From assembly GCF_016597785.1 (NCBI RefSeq), contig NZ_JAENJG010000001.1, positions 1,798,001-1,862,000 on the forward strand: a DNA stretch of 64,000 bases. Reading direction: 5' to 3'. Positions 8,164-17,261 of the stretch are shown here, piece by piece. How positions within the stretch are numbered: position 1 is the stretch's first letter; every line of letters starts with the position of its first letter. Position numbers and translations under genes: made by a program. This DNA is from Leucobacter sp. L43 (GTDB lineage Bacteria > Actinomycetota > Actinomycetes > Actinomycetales > Microbacteriaceae). The notes below the pieces were generated by a model. It ran no database searches and had not been told where the DNA came from. It worked only from the letters and a program-made list of their open reading frames with translations.

Positions 8164-9537
8164 TCAGACCTGCGGCATGTCCTGGAAGCGGGAGTAATGG
8201 CCCTGGAACGCGACGGTGACGGTGCCGGTCGGCCCGTTGCGCTGCTTGGCGAGGATGAAGTCGGCCTCGCCCGCGCGCGGGCTGTCGCGGTCTCCGACGG
8301 CCTCGCGGTGGAGGAGGATCACCATGTCGGCGTCCTGCTCCAGCGAACCCGACTCGCGAAGGTCGCTGATGGCCGGCATCTTGTCGGCGCGCTGCTCCGA
8401 GGCACGGTTCAGCTGCGAGAGCGCGATCACGGGCACGTCGAGCTCCTTCGACAGGAGCTTGAGCGCACGCGAGAACTCGGACACCTCCTGCTGACGGCTC
8501 TCCGATTTCTTCCCGCTGGAGAGCAGCTGCAGGTAGTCGATGACGACCATTCGCAGTCCGTGCTGCTGCTTCAACCGCCGACACTTCGCGCGAATCTCGA
8601 CCAGGGTCAGGTTCGGGCTGTCGTCGATGTACAGGGGCGCCTCCGCCACGCGCGCCTGGGTCGCGGCGAGCTTCTGGAAATCGCGGTTGTCGAGCGCCCC
8701 TTTGCGCAGCGTCTGCATCGGAATGCTCGCCTCCGCGGCGAGCAGTCGCATGGCGATCTCGGCCCGCCCCATCTCGAGCGAGAAGAAGACCGTCGGCGCG
8801 TTGGCGTGCACCGATGCGTTCCGGGCGACGTCCATCGCGAGCGTCGACTTTCCCATCGCCGGTCGCGCGGCGATGATGATCATCTGCCCGCCGGCGAACC
8901 CGTTGGTCATGGCGTCCAGTTCGCTGAAGCCCGTCGGCACGCCGAGCATGCCGCCGGTGGCGCTGTTCGCCTTGTTGATCTCCTCGAGCGCCGCGTCGAC
9001 GGCGAGGTGCAGCGGAACGTAGTCCTCTCCCTGGCTCTCCCCCGTGACGCCGTAGATCTCCGACTGCGCCACGTTGACGAGATCGATCGCCTCGCCCTCG
9101 CCCGCATATCCCATCTGGACGATGCGGGTGCCGGCCTCCACCAGGCGCCTGAGGAGCGCCTTCTCCGCCACGATCTCGGCGTAGAAGCTCGCATTCGCGG
9201 CTGTCGGCACGATGCTCGTGAGGGTGTGCAGGTACTCCGCGCCGCCCGCGCGCTGGAGCTCGCCGCTCTTCGTCAACTCGTCGGTGACGGTGATCACATC
9301 GGTCGGCTCACCGCGCGAGTAGAGCGACAGCACCGCCTCGTAGATCACCTCGTGCTTCGGCACGTAGAGGTCGGGGCCCTTGAGCAGCCCCGTCACGTCC
9401 GCGACGGCGTCCTTGGAGAGCAGCATGCCGCCGAGCGCGCTCTGCTCTGCCAGCAGGTCGTACGGGGGCGTCCGCTCATGCCCCCGGGAATCGTCGTTGA
9501 CGAACGGATCCGAAATGCCCAGGTGTGCGATTGACAC
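8164..9537 (-). CDS. dnaB: Replicative DNA helicase
   Basis: 457 residues, the standard length. The N-terminal DnaB domain (about 20-125, from PPYDLLAEQSALGGMLLS) is followed by a RecA-like ATPase with Walker A ARPAMGKSTLA near residue 210, Walker B MVVIDYLQLL and the SRALKLLSKELDVPVIALSQLNR motif. It unwinds DNA at the fork as a hexamer. No intein interrupts it, unlike some actinobacterial dnaB genes. The GTG start at 9537 is chosen for the GAGAGGAAG ribosome binding site; an in-frame ATG at 9606 would add 23 non-conserved residues. Its 5' region carries a group of DnaA-box-like sequences. Confidence 0.96.
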   Translation of the reverse strand: MSIAHLGISDPFVNDDSRGHERTPPYDLLAEQSALGGMLLSKDAVADVTGLLKGPDLYVPKHEVIYEAVLSLYSRGEPTDVITVTDELTKSGELQRAGGAEYLHTLTSIVPTAANASFYAEIVAEKALLRRLVEAGTRIVQMGYAGEGEAIDLVNVAQSEIYGVTGESQGEDYVPLHLAVDAALEEINKANSATGGMLGVPTGFSELDAMTNGFAGGQMIIIAARPAMGKSTLAMDVARNASVHANAPTVFFSLEMGRAEIAMRLLAAEASIPMQTLRKGALDNRDFQKLAATQARVAEAPLYIDDSPNLTLVEIRAKCRRLKQQHGLRMVVIDYLQLLSSGKKSESRQQEVSEFSRALKLLSKELDVPVIALSQLNRASEQRADKMPAISDLRESGSLEQDADMVILLHREAVGDRDSPRAGEADFILAKQRNGPTGTVTVAFQGHYSRFQDMPQV

Positions 9538-10008
9538 GTGCAGACTTCCTCTCACAGCGATGGACTCGGTTACTGATCGATCAGACACCAGACCCCGGAC
9601 ATTCACGGTATGGCCCGCGCGGCTCCGATCAAAACAGCAGGATCAACAGGGGCACCGACCCTGTGGATAACTCGGTGAATAACTCACCGCGTCGCCCCAC
9701 ATCTTGTCCACACGCCTGGGGACAACCTGTGGAGAGCTTGTGGAGCGAAAGAAGTTTATAGCCCTTGATCTGGTGTTTTAGATATCCACAGGCAGAAAGT
9801 TATTCAAGTTTCAGGTACACGTTGAGGCTTCGTGAAACGCCCGACATGTGGAGAACTTGCGGTCAAGAGGCCCGGATTGATAGCGGTTCCGCGGCCCGAA
9901 TCCCGTCGGGCGTTCACGACCTGTTCAACGAGCCGCCTCCGGCGGACGGCGGCGTATTCGCGGCCGCCATCGCCCGTTCGACCCCGCATACGGGAGCGCA
10001 CACACGAA
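9538..10008. other. Long dnaB-rplI intergenic region
   Basis: About 470 bases without a convincing gene. Nearest dnaB it is A/T-enriched, and between 9662 and 9855 it holds several DnaA-box-like 9-mers (listed separately). From about 9860 to 10008 it is GC-rich with a small CCGCCTCCGGCGG palindrome and nothing I can identify. It presumably contains the dnaB promoter. Confidence 0.6.
9662..9855. promoter_or_regulatory. Cluster of DnaA-box-like sequences upstream of dnaB
   Basis: TGTGGATAA at 9662-9670 is a perfect reverse complement of TTATCCACA. TTGTCCACA at 9704-9712 matches the high-GC actinobacterial form. ATATCCACA (9782-9790) and TGTGGAGAA (9847-9855) each have one mismatch. Weaker copies lie at 9728-9736 and 9739-9747. 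The stretch between includes AT-rich DNA (about 9751-9786). It could bind DnaA as a regulator of dnaB or as a titration site; binding is inference. Confidence 0.55.
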
Positions 10009-10050
10009 CGGCGGGACGCCGACCCGGAGAACCGGGTCGGCGTCCCGCCG
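10009..10050 (-). terminator. Terminator downstream of rplI
   Basis: A perfect 19-base-pair inverted repeat (10009-10027 and 10032-10050) around an AGAA loop, directly after the rplI stop. It has no U-tract on the minus strand, so it is of the strong-hairpin type common in high-GC actinobacteria. Confidence 0.8.
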
Positions 10051-10067
10051 TCGCGAGTGCGCGGTGC

Positions 10068-10517
10068 TTATCGCTGCGCGATGACCTGCAGCGTCACCTT
10101 GGCGTCGACACCCTCGTGGAGGTGCACGATCGCCTGGTACTCACCCGTGGTCTTGATCGCGGGGAGCGTGATCTTGCGCTTGTCGATCTCGCCGATGCCG
10201 GCCTCGGAGACCGCAGCCGCCACAGCGGCGGGCTTCACGGAGCCGAAGAGACGTCCACCGTTGCCGGTCTTCGTCAGGAGGCGGATCTTGCCCTCCTGCA
10301 GCTTGGCCTTGAGTGCCTGAGCGTCTTCCACCGATGCGAGTGCGCGAGCCTCGCGTGCGGCGCGGAGCTGCGCAACCTGAGCCTCGCCACCGCGAGTCCA
10401 GTGCACTGCGTAGCCCTGGGGCACGAGGTAGTTGCGAGCGAAACCGGTCTTGACATCGACGACGTCACCGGCTGAACCGAGGCCCTGGACCTCGTTCGTG
10501 AGGATTACCTTTGACAT
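10068..10517 (-). CDS. rplI: 50S ribosomal protein L9
   Basis: 149 residues, full length. The N-terminal domain has the L9 pattern [34 protein letters not shown], and the C-terminal domain ends ..[20 protein letters not shown]9 binds domain V of 23S rRNA near the L1 stalk. It is the last gene of the rpsF-ssb-rpsR-rplI operon, the common order, and is followed by a strong hairpin terminator. Confidence 0.97.
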   Translation of the reverse strand: MSKVILTNEVQGLGSAGDVVDVKTGFARNYLVPQGYAVHWTRGGEAQVAQLRAAREARALASVEDAQALKAKLQEGKIRLLTKTGNGGRLFGSVKPAAVAAAVSEAGIGEIDKRKITLPAIKTTGEYQAIVHLHEGVDAKVTLQVIAQR

Positions 10518-10529
10518 TTGCTCTACTCC

Positions 10530-10790
10530 TTACCGGCCGGAACCGGCGTAGGGGAGGAGAGCCATCTCGCGGGCGTTCTTCACGGCCTTCGCGATGAGTC
10601 GCTGCTCCTGAACGGACACACCGGTGATACGACGGGCGCGGATCTTTCCGCGCTCGGAGATGAACTTGCGGAGCGTTGCGACATCCTTGTAGTCGATGAC
10701 GCCGACGGTCTGCTTCTTCGCGGGTGCGAGGGTCTTGGCGTTCTTACCGCGACCCGGCTTGCGGGCTGTGCCGCTGGACTTGCCTGCCAT
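10530..10790 (-). CDS. rpsR: 30S ribosomal protein S18
   Basis: 86 residues. The conserved core starts at [20 protein letters not shown] and continues [31 protein letters not shown]. No cysteine is present, so this is the zinc-free (C-minus) type of S18. It sits between ssb and rplI in the same operon and its stop lies 12 bases before the rplI start. Confidence 0.97.
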   Translation of the reverse strand: MAGKSSGTARKPGRGKNAKTLAPAKKQTVGVIDYKDVATLRKFISERGKIRARRITGVSVQEQRLIAKAVKNAREMALLPYAGSGR

Positions 10791-10838
10791 AATTGGTCTC
10801 TTTTCGTGATGCGTTCCGGCTGAGCCGGATCAAGAAGT

Positions 10839-11384
10839 TTAGAAGGGTTGCTCGTCGTCGAAACCGCCGCCGAAGCCGCCGCCCGACTCGCCCTGACCCG
10901 AATTGGTCCAGGGGTTGTCCTGCTGCTGCTGCGGAGCTGCGGCTTGACCCCAGCTGCTCTGCCCTGCCGGCTGATTTCCACCGGCATTGCCGCCGCCGAA
11001 GCCGCCGACCTGACCACGTGCCTGGCCGCGCGCGACCTGAGCCGTGGCGAACCGGAGCGAGGGCCCGACCTCTTCGACCTCGAGGTCGAGAGAGGTGCGC
11101 TGCTGCCCCTGGTTGTCGGTGTAGCTGCGCTGGGTGAGACGGCCCTGCACGATGACGCGCATGCCCTTGGTGAGCGATGCCGCGATGTTATCGGCGTACT
11201 CGCCGTATGCGCGGCACCCGAGCCACAACGGTTCGCCGTCCGACCAGTCGCCCGACTGGCGGTCGCGCACGCGAGGGGTCGAGGCGATCCGGAAGGTCAC
11301 CCACGACTTTCCCGCCTGGCTGACGCGCGGCTCCGGGTCGGCAACGAGGTTACCGACGACTGTGATCAGCGGCTCACCGGCCAT
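10839..11384 (-). CDS. ssb: Single-stranded DNA-binding protein
   Basis: 181 residues: an OB fold over about residues 1-110 (VVGNLVADPEPRVSQAGKSWVTFRIAST) and a Gly/Gln-rich flexible linker with repeated GGFGGG runs. It ends in the acidic tip DDEQPF, which docks partner proteins such as RecO, PriA-type and exonuclease factors. It protects single-stranded DNA during replication and repair. It sits four bases downstream of rpsF in the conserved operon order. Confidence 0.97.
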   Translation of the reverse strand: MAGEPLITVVGNLVADPEPRVSQAGKSWVTFRIASTPRVRDRQSGDWSDGEPLWLGCRAYGEYADNIAASLTKGMRVIVQGRLTQRSYTDNQGQQRTSLDLEVEEVGPSLRFATAQVARGQARGQVGGFGGGNAGGNQPAGQSSWGQAAAPQQQQDNPWTNSGQGESGGGFGGGFDDEQPF

Positions 11385-11387
11385 GAG

Positions 11388-11750
11388 CTACGCGCCGACC
11401 TTCGCGGCTGCGCGAGCGGCCTTGGCCTGGTCGCGCTTCGTCTGAGCTGCGCGCTGGGCGATGAGCTCGTCGGAGCGCAGCACCTTGGTGCGGAGCACGG
11501 CCTCGGAGAGACCCAGCTGACGATCGAGCTCAGCGGTGGCTTCGTGCGTCGCGGTGAAGTTCACCACGACGTAGATGCCTTCGGACTGCTTCTTGATCTC
11601 GTAGGCCAGACGACGCTTGCCCCAGATATCGGTGTTCTCGATCTCGCCGCCCGCATTGCGGATGACGCCGAGGAACTTCTCGATGCTGGGGGCCACGGTG
11701 CGCTCGTCGATACCCGGATCGAGGATCACCATCAGTTCGTACGGATGCAT
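11388..11750 (-). CDS. rpsF: 30S ribosomal protein S6
   Basis: 120 residues beginning [19 protein letters not shown], with the S6 core to about residue 95 and an Ala/Lys-rich tail. S6 binds S18 and the central domain of 16S rRNA. The start at 11750 has one of the strongest ribosome binding sites in the window (AAGGAGGTG). It is first in the rpsF-ssb-rpsR-rplI operon; the 137-base leader upstream presumably holds the promoter. Confidence 0.97.
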   Translation of the reverse strand: MHPYELMVILDPGIDERTVAPSIEKFLGVIRNAGGEIENTDIWGKRRLAYEIKKQSEGIYVVVNFTATHEATAELDRQLGLSEAVLRTKVLRSDELIAQRAAQTKRDQAKAARAAAKVGA

Positions 11751-11887
11751 TATTGACCCACCTCCTTCGGACTTCACGGCCACAGGATTTCTGTGACAGG
11801 AGGGTGTTGATACATCGTGCCTCCGCGCAGCACAGAGTGCACTGAACGCAGACAACTTCAGAAGCTTAGCACCTTCGGCTCTCAGCG

Positions 11888-12535
11888 TCACGCCGCAGTC
11901 GGCGTCCGCGCGATCCCGAAGTACTGCATCGTGTAGTCGTACCACGGGCCGACCATGACGACCGGCCTCCACCCGGTGTCGGTTCCACGACGGCGAGCCG
12001 CGTGCGAACCGATGCAGACGTACGCCACGCGGTCGACTCGCGACTCGTAGACGTGCACGTAGAGGTCGCCGAGGTTGTGCCACTGCGGCATCCCGAGCTA
12101 CTGCAGTGCGGCGAGTCGGCCTGAACGGAACTGCTGATAGATCCACTCGTTCCCAGCATCGTTCGAGTTCCACGCGCGCTCGAACACGCGTCTCACGGGG
12201 GCGCCCGTGAGACGTCGGAGCGAGTCGGCGCTGCGATTGAACCACAGGCGGTGCCGGATCATGTAGGCACCCCCGATGCTCAGTGCGAGCACGAAGAGCA
12301 ATCTGAAGGGGAGGAGGGCCAGCGTGAGCGCGCGGCTCGCGCCGACCATCGCCGAGCAGTCGGCACCGGGCGCGCACGTCACCTCTGACGCGGAAGCGGC
12401 GCGGAGGACGACGCAGACGACGATCGTCCCGAGCACGACGAAGCCGATGGCCCAGGAGAGATGGAACGCCGTTCTGCTCTGCCTGACATCGGGCAGCGTC
12501 AGCATCTGCTCGACCGGGTCGAGATACCGGCTCAT
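11888..12535 (-). pseudogene. Unknown membrane protein gene split by an in-frame TAG
   Basis: From the ATG at 12535 (GGAG just upstream; a GTG at 12538 is an alternative) the frame runs 145 codons to a TAG at 12098-12100. It then continues open in the same frame for 69 more codons to a TGA at 11888. Codon use after the TAG stays strongly GC-rich in third positions, as in coding DNA. The first part has two membrane helices (about 24-45 and 70-94, with a Cys-containing loop between); the second is soluble and rich in Trp/Tyr/His. Restarting at the ATG at 12091 is possible, but no Shine-Dalgarno sequence precedes it. It may be a recent nonsense mutation, a sequencing error or two coupled genes. 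The family is not recognised. Confidence 0.6.
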
Positions 12536-12550
12536 CACGGGCTCCGGGAG

Positions 12551-13390
12551 TCAGCGCGCGGCGGACGACGATCCGTGCGCCTCCGGCACCGGTGTCAACC
12601 GCCGGAATGCTTCAACCGTGCCGATGGGCTCGCGCTGACCGCCGACGTGCACGATCTCGTCCCCGTCGACGGTGAGCTGCGTGGCGTACCCCCGCAACGC
12701 GGCGACCTTGCGCGGGAGCCAGGGGGAGACGTCGTGCACTTCCACCGCCTCGCTCGCAGGCGCCCCCGGGTCGGTCTCGCTCGCGAACACATCGGAGACG
12801 ATCGCCCAGAAGGGCACGTCGAGCGCGTGCGCGACGGCGCGCGCGAGTCGATGGGCCAGCACGTGATCGGGGTGGCCGTATCCGCCGCCGTCGTCATAGC
12901 TCACCACTGCCTGCGCATTCGACTGGTAGGCGGCGGCGAGCAGATCGTTCAGCGCCTCGACCGCAGGAGCCGACGTCAGCGCATCCGGACTCGCGTCGCG
13001 CGCGGCGGTCGCCCGGCCATCGGCACCCCACTCCATGCCGGAATCCTCGTAGATGACGGGGGGATAGCCTTCGGCGCGGGCGGGCTCGACGCCGAGAAAC
13101 GCATGGCGATCCACGCCGAGCATGCCGAGCGCCGTTCTGAGTTCGTTCTGCCGCGCCACCGCCAGTCCGTGCGCTGCCACGAGTGCCTCCAGCGGACCGG
13201 CGACGACCTCGCCCTGCTCTCCGCGGGTGAGCGTCACGAGGAGCGGCTCCCGCCCCGCCTCGGCGAGCGCGGCGAGGGTTCCTCCGGTCGCGATGGTCTC
13301 GTCGTCGGGATGCGCGTGCACGAACAGCACGCGCGCTCGTCCGTCGAACCAGCTCGTCGGTGCATCCTCACTCACGTCACGGTCTCCCAT
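12551..13390 (-). CDS. mshB: LmbE/PIG-L family deacetylase, MshB-like
   Basis: 279 residues. Zinc-binding motif [13 protein letters not shown] near residues 26-36 and the second histidine motif [13 protein letters not shown] near residue 175 are both present. In mycothiol biosynthesis MshB deacetylates GlcNAc-inositol; LmbE relatives also include mycothiol S-conjugate amidase. Its position next to the CCA-adding enzyme, in an organism expected to make mycothiol, favours MshB, but the assignment is from motifs only. Its ATG directly abuts the stop of the upstream cca gene, so translation is coupled. It uses the same strand as, and lies 16 bases from, the amber-split gene downstream. Confidence 0.82.
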   Translation of the reverse strand: MGDRDVSEDAPTSWFDGRARVLFVHAHPDDETIATGGTLAALAEAGREPLLVTLTRGEQGEVVAGPLEALVAAHGLAVARQNELRTALGMLGVDRHAFLGVEPARAEGYPPVIYEDSGMEWGADGRATAARDASPDALTSAPAVEALNDLLAAAYQSNAQAVVSYDDGGGYGHPDHVLAHRLARAVAHALDVPFWAIVSDVFASETDPGAPASEAVEVHDVSPWLPRKVAALRGYATQLTVDGDEIVHVGGQREPIGTVEAFRRLTPVPEAHGSSSAAR

Positions 13391-14842
13391 TCACTCGCCA
13401 CCCTGTTCTGCATACCAGGCCCTGAGGCGCGCTTCAGCCGCCTCCGGGCCGATCGGTCCCTCATCGAGACGCAACTCGAGGAGATAGCGGTACGCCCGCC
13501 CGACGACGGGCCCCGGCGGGACGTCGAGGATCGCCATGATCTCCTCTCCGTCGAGTTCCGGCCGCACCGCCGCCAGCTCCTCCGCCTCCGCGAGCTCGGC
13601 GATCCGACGCTCGATGTCGTCGTACGCGTGATCCAGCCGCTCGGCCTTGCGGCGGTTGCGCGTCGTCACATCGGCTCTGGTGAGGATGTGGAGCCGCTCG
13701 AGCTCATCTCCGGCATCGCGCACGTAGCGCCGCACCGCCGAATCCGTCCACGGCTGATCGCTGTATCCGAAGAAGCGCAGATGCAGCTCGACGAGTCTCG
13801 CCACGCGCTTCACGGTGTCGTTGTCGAATCGCAGCTCGCGCAATCGCTTCTTCACGAGCTTGGCACCGACGACATCGTGGTGGTGGAAGGTCACACCCCC
13901 GCGTTCGAAGCGGCGCGTAGCCGGTTTGCCGACATCGTGCAGCAGCGAGGCGACGCGCAGCACGAGGTCTGGCGCCGCGGCCGCGTCGTCTTCTGCATCG
14001 CCCGCGCGCCGCTCGTGCTCGAGCTCGATCGCCTGCCGCAGCACCGTGAGACTGTGCTCGTAGACGTCTTTGTGCCGCCCGTGGTCGTCCTGCGTCGCGA
14101 TGAGCGCCGTGAGCTCCGGCAGGAATCGCTCTGCAAGCCCCGTCTCGACCAGCAACCGAATGCCCGGAATCGGGTCGCGCGCGGAGAGGAGTTTCACGAA
14201 TTCGTCGCGGATCCGCTCGGCCGAGATGATGTCGAGGCGTTCGGCGAGCTCCTCCATCGAATCCCGTGTCTCCGACGTGACCTCGAATCCCAGTTGCGCA
14301 GAGAAGCGCGCCGCGCGCAGCATGCGCAGCGGGTCGTCGGTGAACGACTCCTCAGGGGCGCCCGGCGTACGGATCTTCCTCGCGAGCAGATCCTCGAGCC
14401 CGCCCGAGACGTCGACGAGTCGCAGGTCGGGGAGCATCAGTGCCAGGGCGTTGATCGTGAAATCGCGGCGCACGAGATCGCCCTCGATGGTCTTGCCGAA
14501 GCGCACCTCGGGCTTCCGCGAGTCATCGCGGTAGGTCTCGGCGCGGTAGGTGGTGATCTCGACGGTCTCACCGTGCACGCGCGCAGCGATCGTCCCGAAA
14601 TCGCGACCGACGTCCCAGACGTTCGTCGAAACGGCGTCGAGCACCGCGCGCGTCTCATCGGGATGCGCCGACGTGGTGAAATCGAGGTCTGTCACGGTGC
14701 GGCCGAGCAGCGCGTCTCGCACCGGACCCCCCACGAGGGCGAATTCGTGGCCCCGATCGGCGAACGCCGTGGCGAGAACCGCGACCGGCGCTGAGTCGGC
14801 GATGGCGCGCAGAGCGTCCATGGATGCAGCGAGGGAGGGCAT
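13391..14842 (-). CDS. pcnA: CCA tRNA nucleotidyltransferase
   Basis: 483 residues. The polymerase-beta-type nucleotidyltransferase head (LVGGPVRDALLG, then DLDFTT with catalytic acidic residues near 53-55) is followed by RRDFTINALAL, the RNA/neck domain, and an HD domain with LLHDVGKPATR near residue 290. The enzyme adds or repairs the CCA end of tRNAs. This matters here because tRNA-Leu at 53379 does not encode CCA. TACCCT ending six bases before the ATG suggests a leaderless message. The next gene (mshB-like) starts right at its stop. Confidence 0.95.
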   Translation of the reverse strand: MPSLAASMDALRAIADSAPVAVLATAFADRGHEFALVGGPVRDALLGRTVTDLDFTTSAHPDETRAVLDAVSTNVWDVGRDFGTIAARVHGETVEITTYRAETYRDDSRKPEVRFGKTIEGDLVRRDFTINALALMLPDLRLVDVSGGLEDLLARKIRTPGAPEESFTDDPLRMLRAARFSAQLGFEVTSETRDSMEELAERLDIISAERIRDEFVKLLSARDPIPGIRLLVETGLAERFLPELTALIATQDDHGRHKDVYEHSLTVLRQAIELEHERRAGDAEDDAAAAPDLVLRVASLLHDVGKPATRRFERGGVTFHHHDVVGAKLVKKRLRELRFDNDTVKRVARLVELHLRFFGYSDQPWTDSAVRRYVRDAGDELERLHILTRADVTTRNRRKAERLDHAYDDIERRIAELAEAEELAAVRPELDGEEIMAILDVPPGPVVGRAYRYLLELRLDEGPIGPEAAEARLRAWYAEQGGE

Positions 14843-14848
14843 CCCTCT

Positions 14849-14854
14849 AGGGTA
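14849..14854 (-). promoter_or_regulatory. -10-like element for pcnA
   Basis: TACCCT on the minus strand ends six bases before the ATG at 14842. There is no room for a Shine-Dalgarno sequence. It is divergent from the DUF6049 promoter within 54 bases. Confidence 0.4.
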
Positions 14855-14882
14855 CCCGGGTCGTCGTGGGGGATCCGGTCCC

Positions 14883-14888
14883 TAGACT
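14883..14888 (+). promoter_or_regulatory. -10-like element for the DUF6049 gene
   Basis: TAGACT ends seven bases before the ATG at 14896. It is identical to the element before the hisC-type gene and the crgA gene, and again lacks a Shine-Dalgarno sequence. Confidence 0.5.
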
Positions 14889-14895
14889 TGACGCC

Positions 14896-17163
14896 ATGCT
14901 CTCCGTACTCCGCCTGCACGTGCGCGCGTTCGGGCCGCGGACGCTCGCCGTCGCCGCGCTGGTCGGTGCGCTGCTCGGGACGTCCGGCACGGCGACCGCA
15001 GCGATGACGGCGAGCGGTCCCGGTTCGCAGCGCCCTGCAGTCGAGCACGTGTCGGGCACCCGCGCCGACGCGACCTCGGACGAAGCCGCCGACCGCGCTG
15101 CAGGGGTCGACCTCGTCGTCTCGCCGCGAGAGCCGGTGATCGCAGCCGGCGACGACGAGGTGCAGTTCGGGCTGCTGATCCGGAATTCGACCACCGCCGA
15201 ACTCCCGGCCGGTACCGTCACGCTCGTCCTCGACGCTGATCGCCTGACCGACCTCGGAGACCTCGACGAGCCGATGCCCGCTTCGGCGAACCGCTTCGCA
15301 GAGGCGCCAGTGGAGGCGACCGCGCCCGGTTCCGAGCAGACCGCGACAGTCACGGTCTCCCGCAGCGACCTGCCGATCGGCGCCGCGGCAGAGGCAGGGG
15401 CGTACCGCGTGGGGGCGACGTTGCAGTTCGCCGAAGACCCCGACCAGGGCTTCGCGGCGTTCGGCGCAGAGCCCGGCGAGGACGACTCGGCGGTCAGTCC
15501 CACCGTGTCGACCGCGACGCCGGTGATCTGGAGGGGAGCCGGGACGGACACCGTGCCGATGAGCGTCATCGTGCCGTTCGTGCTGCCCTCCGACATTCGC
15601 ACGCTGCCCACGCGCGGCCAGCTCGAGGAGCTCGCGCCCGTCTGGGACCGGCTGCTGACGGCGGCGCGCGCCCACGACGCGACGCTCGCAATCGACCCCC
15701 GACTCATCGCAGGCATTCGCGCGTACGGCGACGAGGCGCCGCGGAATGCTCAGTTGCTCCTCAGCCGCCTCGAGACGACTCCGCTCCCGTCGTTCCTCCT
15801 CCAGTTCGCCGACGCCGACCCCTCGGTGCAGGCGGCGCTCGGCTTCACGACGCTGCTGGAGCCCACGAACCTCGATTTCGTGAGCCGATTCGGCAGCTTC
15901 TCGGAGACCCCCGATGCGACGGGTCCGGGCGCCGAGGAGAACGGTACCGCTGGGAGTGACGAAGGCGCCGACGCTCCCGACGCGCCCGACACCGACGGGG
16001 AAGCCGGATCAGCAGAACTGCCCCTTCCCACGCTCACCGAGCTGCTCGACTGGCCGCAGCAGGAGACCGCTCACGTTTGGCCGGCCGAGGGCCGCGCCGA
16101 TCCCGCCCTACTCCCGCTGCTCGACCAGGAGGGAGTCGACTCCCTCGTGCTGAGCTCGGACGGAGCGGATCTCGACGGCGGGCCTCGCGCTCGCCTCGGG
16201 AGCGACAGCGTCACGGTCACGGATGCGGCACTCGATCGGGCGGCGCGCACGGCGCTGCACGCCGAGACCGAGACGGAGCGATCCGGGGGAGTGGCCCGCC
16301 TGGCGGCCGAGCTCGTCGTCGACGCCCAGGGCGGATCGGACGGGGTCGTACTGGCCCTCGATCGCGGAGCGACCGGTGACGCCTCCGACCCCGCCGAGCT
16401 GCTCGAACAACTCGAGGCGTTCGCGTGGACGACTCCGACGGCGATCGCCGACCAGCGCACGGGGACGGTCGAACTCCGCCCATCCGGCCCCTCTCAAGAC
16501 CGACTCGAACTCCTGCGCTCGGCTTCGAATCGGGAGGGATCGGTGAACGAACTCGGTGCGGTGCTCACCCACCCCGAGTACCTCAGCGGGTACCAGCGCA
16601 CGCGATTGCTGCAGCTCTTCTCGACGCCCTACGCCGCCGATGCCGACGGCTTCGCCCAGGTCGCCGCCGACTTCCGCAAACGCGACGCCGAATTGCTCAG
16701 CGGAGTGCAGGCGATCAGCACCGAGCACATCCAGCTCGTCGGCAGCTCCTCGCGGGTGCCGGTGCAGCTGCGGAACGCGCTTCCCTTCGATGCGGTGGTG
16801 ACGGTCGACGTCGACCCCGCGTCCGCCGCGCTCTCGGTCCCGGAGCGCCGCTTCCGCGAGGTGGTCGTGCCCGCGGAGACGAGCGAACGTGTACTCGTAC
16901 CGGTGCGCAGCCGTGTCTCCTCCGGCGAATCAGGCCTCGTCGTCAGCGTCTCGGCGGCCGACGGCAGCCCGACGGTGTTCACGGGTACGCTGCCGATCAC
17001 GATCCGCAGCAGTATCGAGACGATCATCTTCTGGGCGCTGGGCGGGCTCGCGGTCATGCTGCTCGTCTTCGGCATCGTGCGCAGCGTGCGTCGCCGCCGG
17101 AGCCGGAACGCACCGGCAACCGGGCCGGACGGAGACGGCGACGACATCGTCCCCGCGATGTAG
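14896..17163 (+). CDS. DUF6049 family membrane-anchored extracytoplasmic protein
   Basis: 755 residues. An N-terminal signal-like helix (about 14-36, ALVGALLGTSGTATAA), a large extracytoplasmic part, one C-terminal membrane helix (about 710-732) and a basic cytoplasmic tail RSVRRRRSR. Near residue 340-380 is an Asp/Ala/Gly low-complexity stretch. The equivalent gene in Mycobacterium tuberculosis (Rv3909) precedes murJ, and the family is thought to work with the envelope-synthesis machinery; the function is not established. Here murJ does not follow: trxB does. The start at 14896 gives the signal helix its proper N-terminus and lies seven bases after a -10-like element. Confidence 0.85.
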   Translation: MLSVLRLHVRAFGPRTLAVAALVGALLGTSGTATAAMTASGPGSQRPAVEHVSGTRADATSDEAADRAAGVDLVVSPREPVIAAGDDEVQFGLLIRNSTTAELPAGTVTLVLDADRLTDLGDLDEPMPASANRFAEAPVEATAPGSEQTATVTVSRSDLPIGAAAEAGAYRVGATLQFAEDPDQGFAAFGAEPGEDDSAVSPTVSTATPVIWRGAGTDTVPMSVIVPFVLPSDIRTLPTRGQLEELAPVWDRLLTAARAHDATLAIDPRLIAGIRAYGDEAPRNAQLLLSRLETTPLPSFLLQFADADPSVQAALGFTTLLEPTNLDFVSRFGSFSETPDATGPGAEENGTAGSDEGADAPDAPDTDGEAGSAELPLPTLTELLDWPQQETAHVWPAEGRADPALLPLLDQEGVDSLVLSSDGADLDGGPRARLGSDSVTVTDAALDRAARTALHAETETERSGGVARLAAELVVDAQGGSDGVVLALDRGATGDASDPAELLEQLEAFAWTTPTAIADQRTGTVELRPSGPSQDRLELLRSASNREGSVNELGAVLTHPEYLSGYQRTRLLQLFSTPYAADADGFAQVAADFRKRDAELLSGVQAISTEHIQLVGSSSRVPVQLRNALPFDAVVTVDVDPASAALSVPERRFREVVVPAETSERVLVPVRSRVSSGESGLVVSVSAADGSPTVFTGTLPITIRSSIETIIFWALGGLAVMLLVFGIVRSVRRRRSRNAPATGPDGDGDDIVPAM

Positions 17164-17261
17164 GCGCCCTCAGGAGCCCAGGAATACTGCGCGCCTAGGA
17201 TGGGTTGTATCACCCGAGCGGTCATCGCCGCGACTCAATCCCCAGGTGTGCAAGGAGCGTC

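Noticed and set aside
12461-14794. Very long plus-strand frame opposite mshB and pcnA
   Set aside because: Antisense to two well-supported genes; composition typical of high-GC shadow frames.
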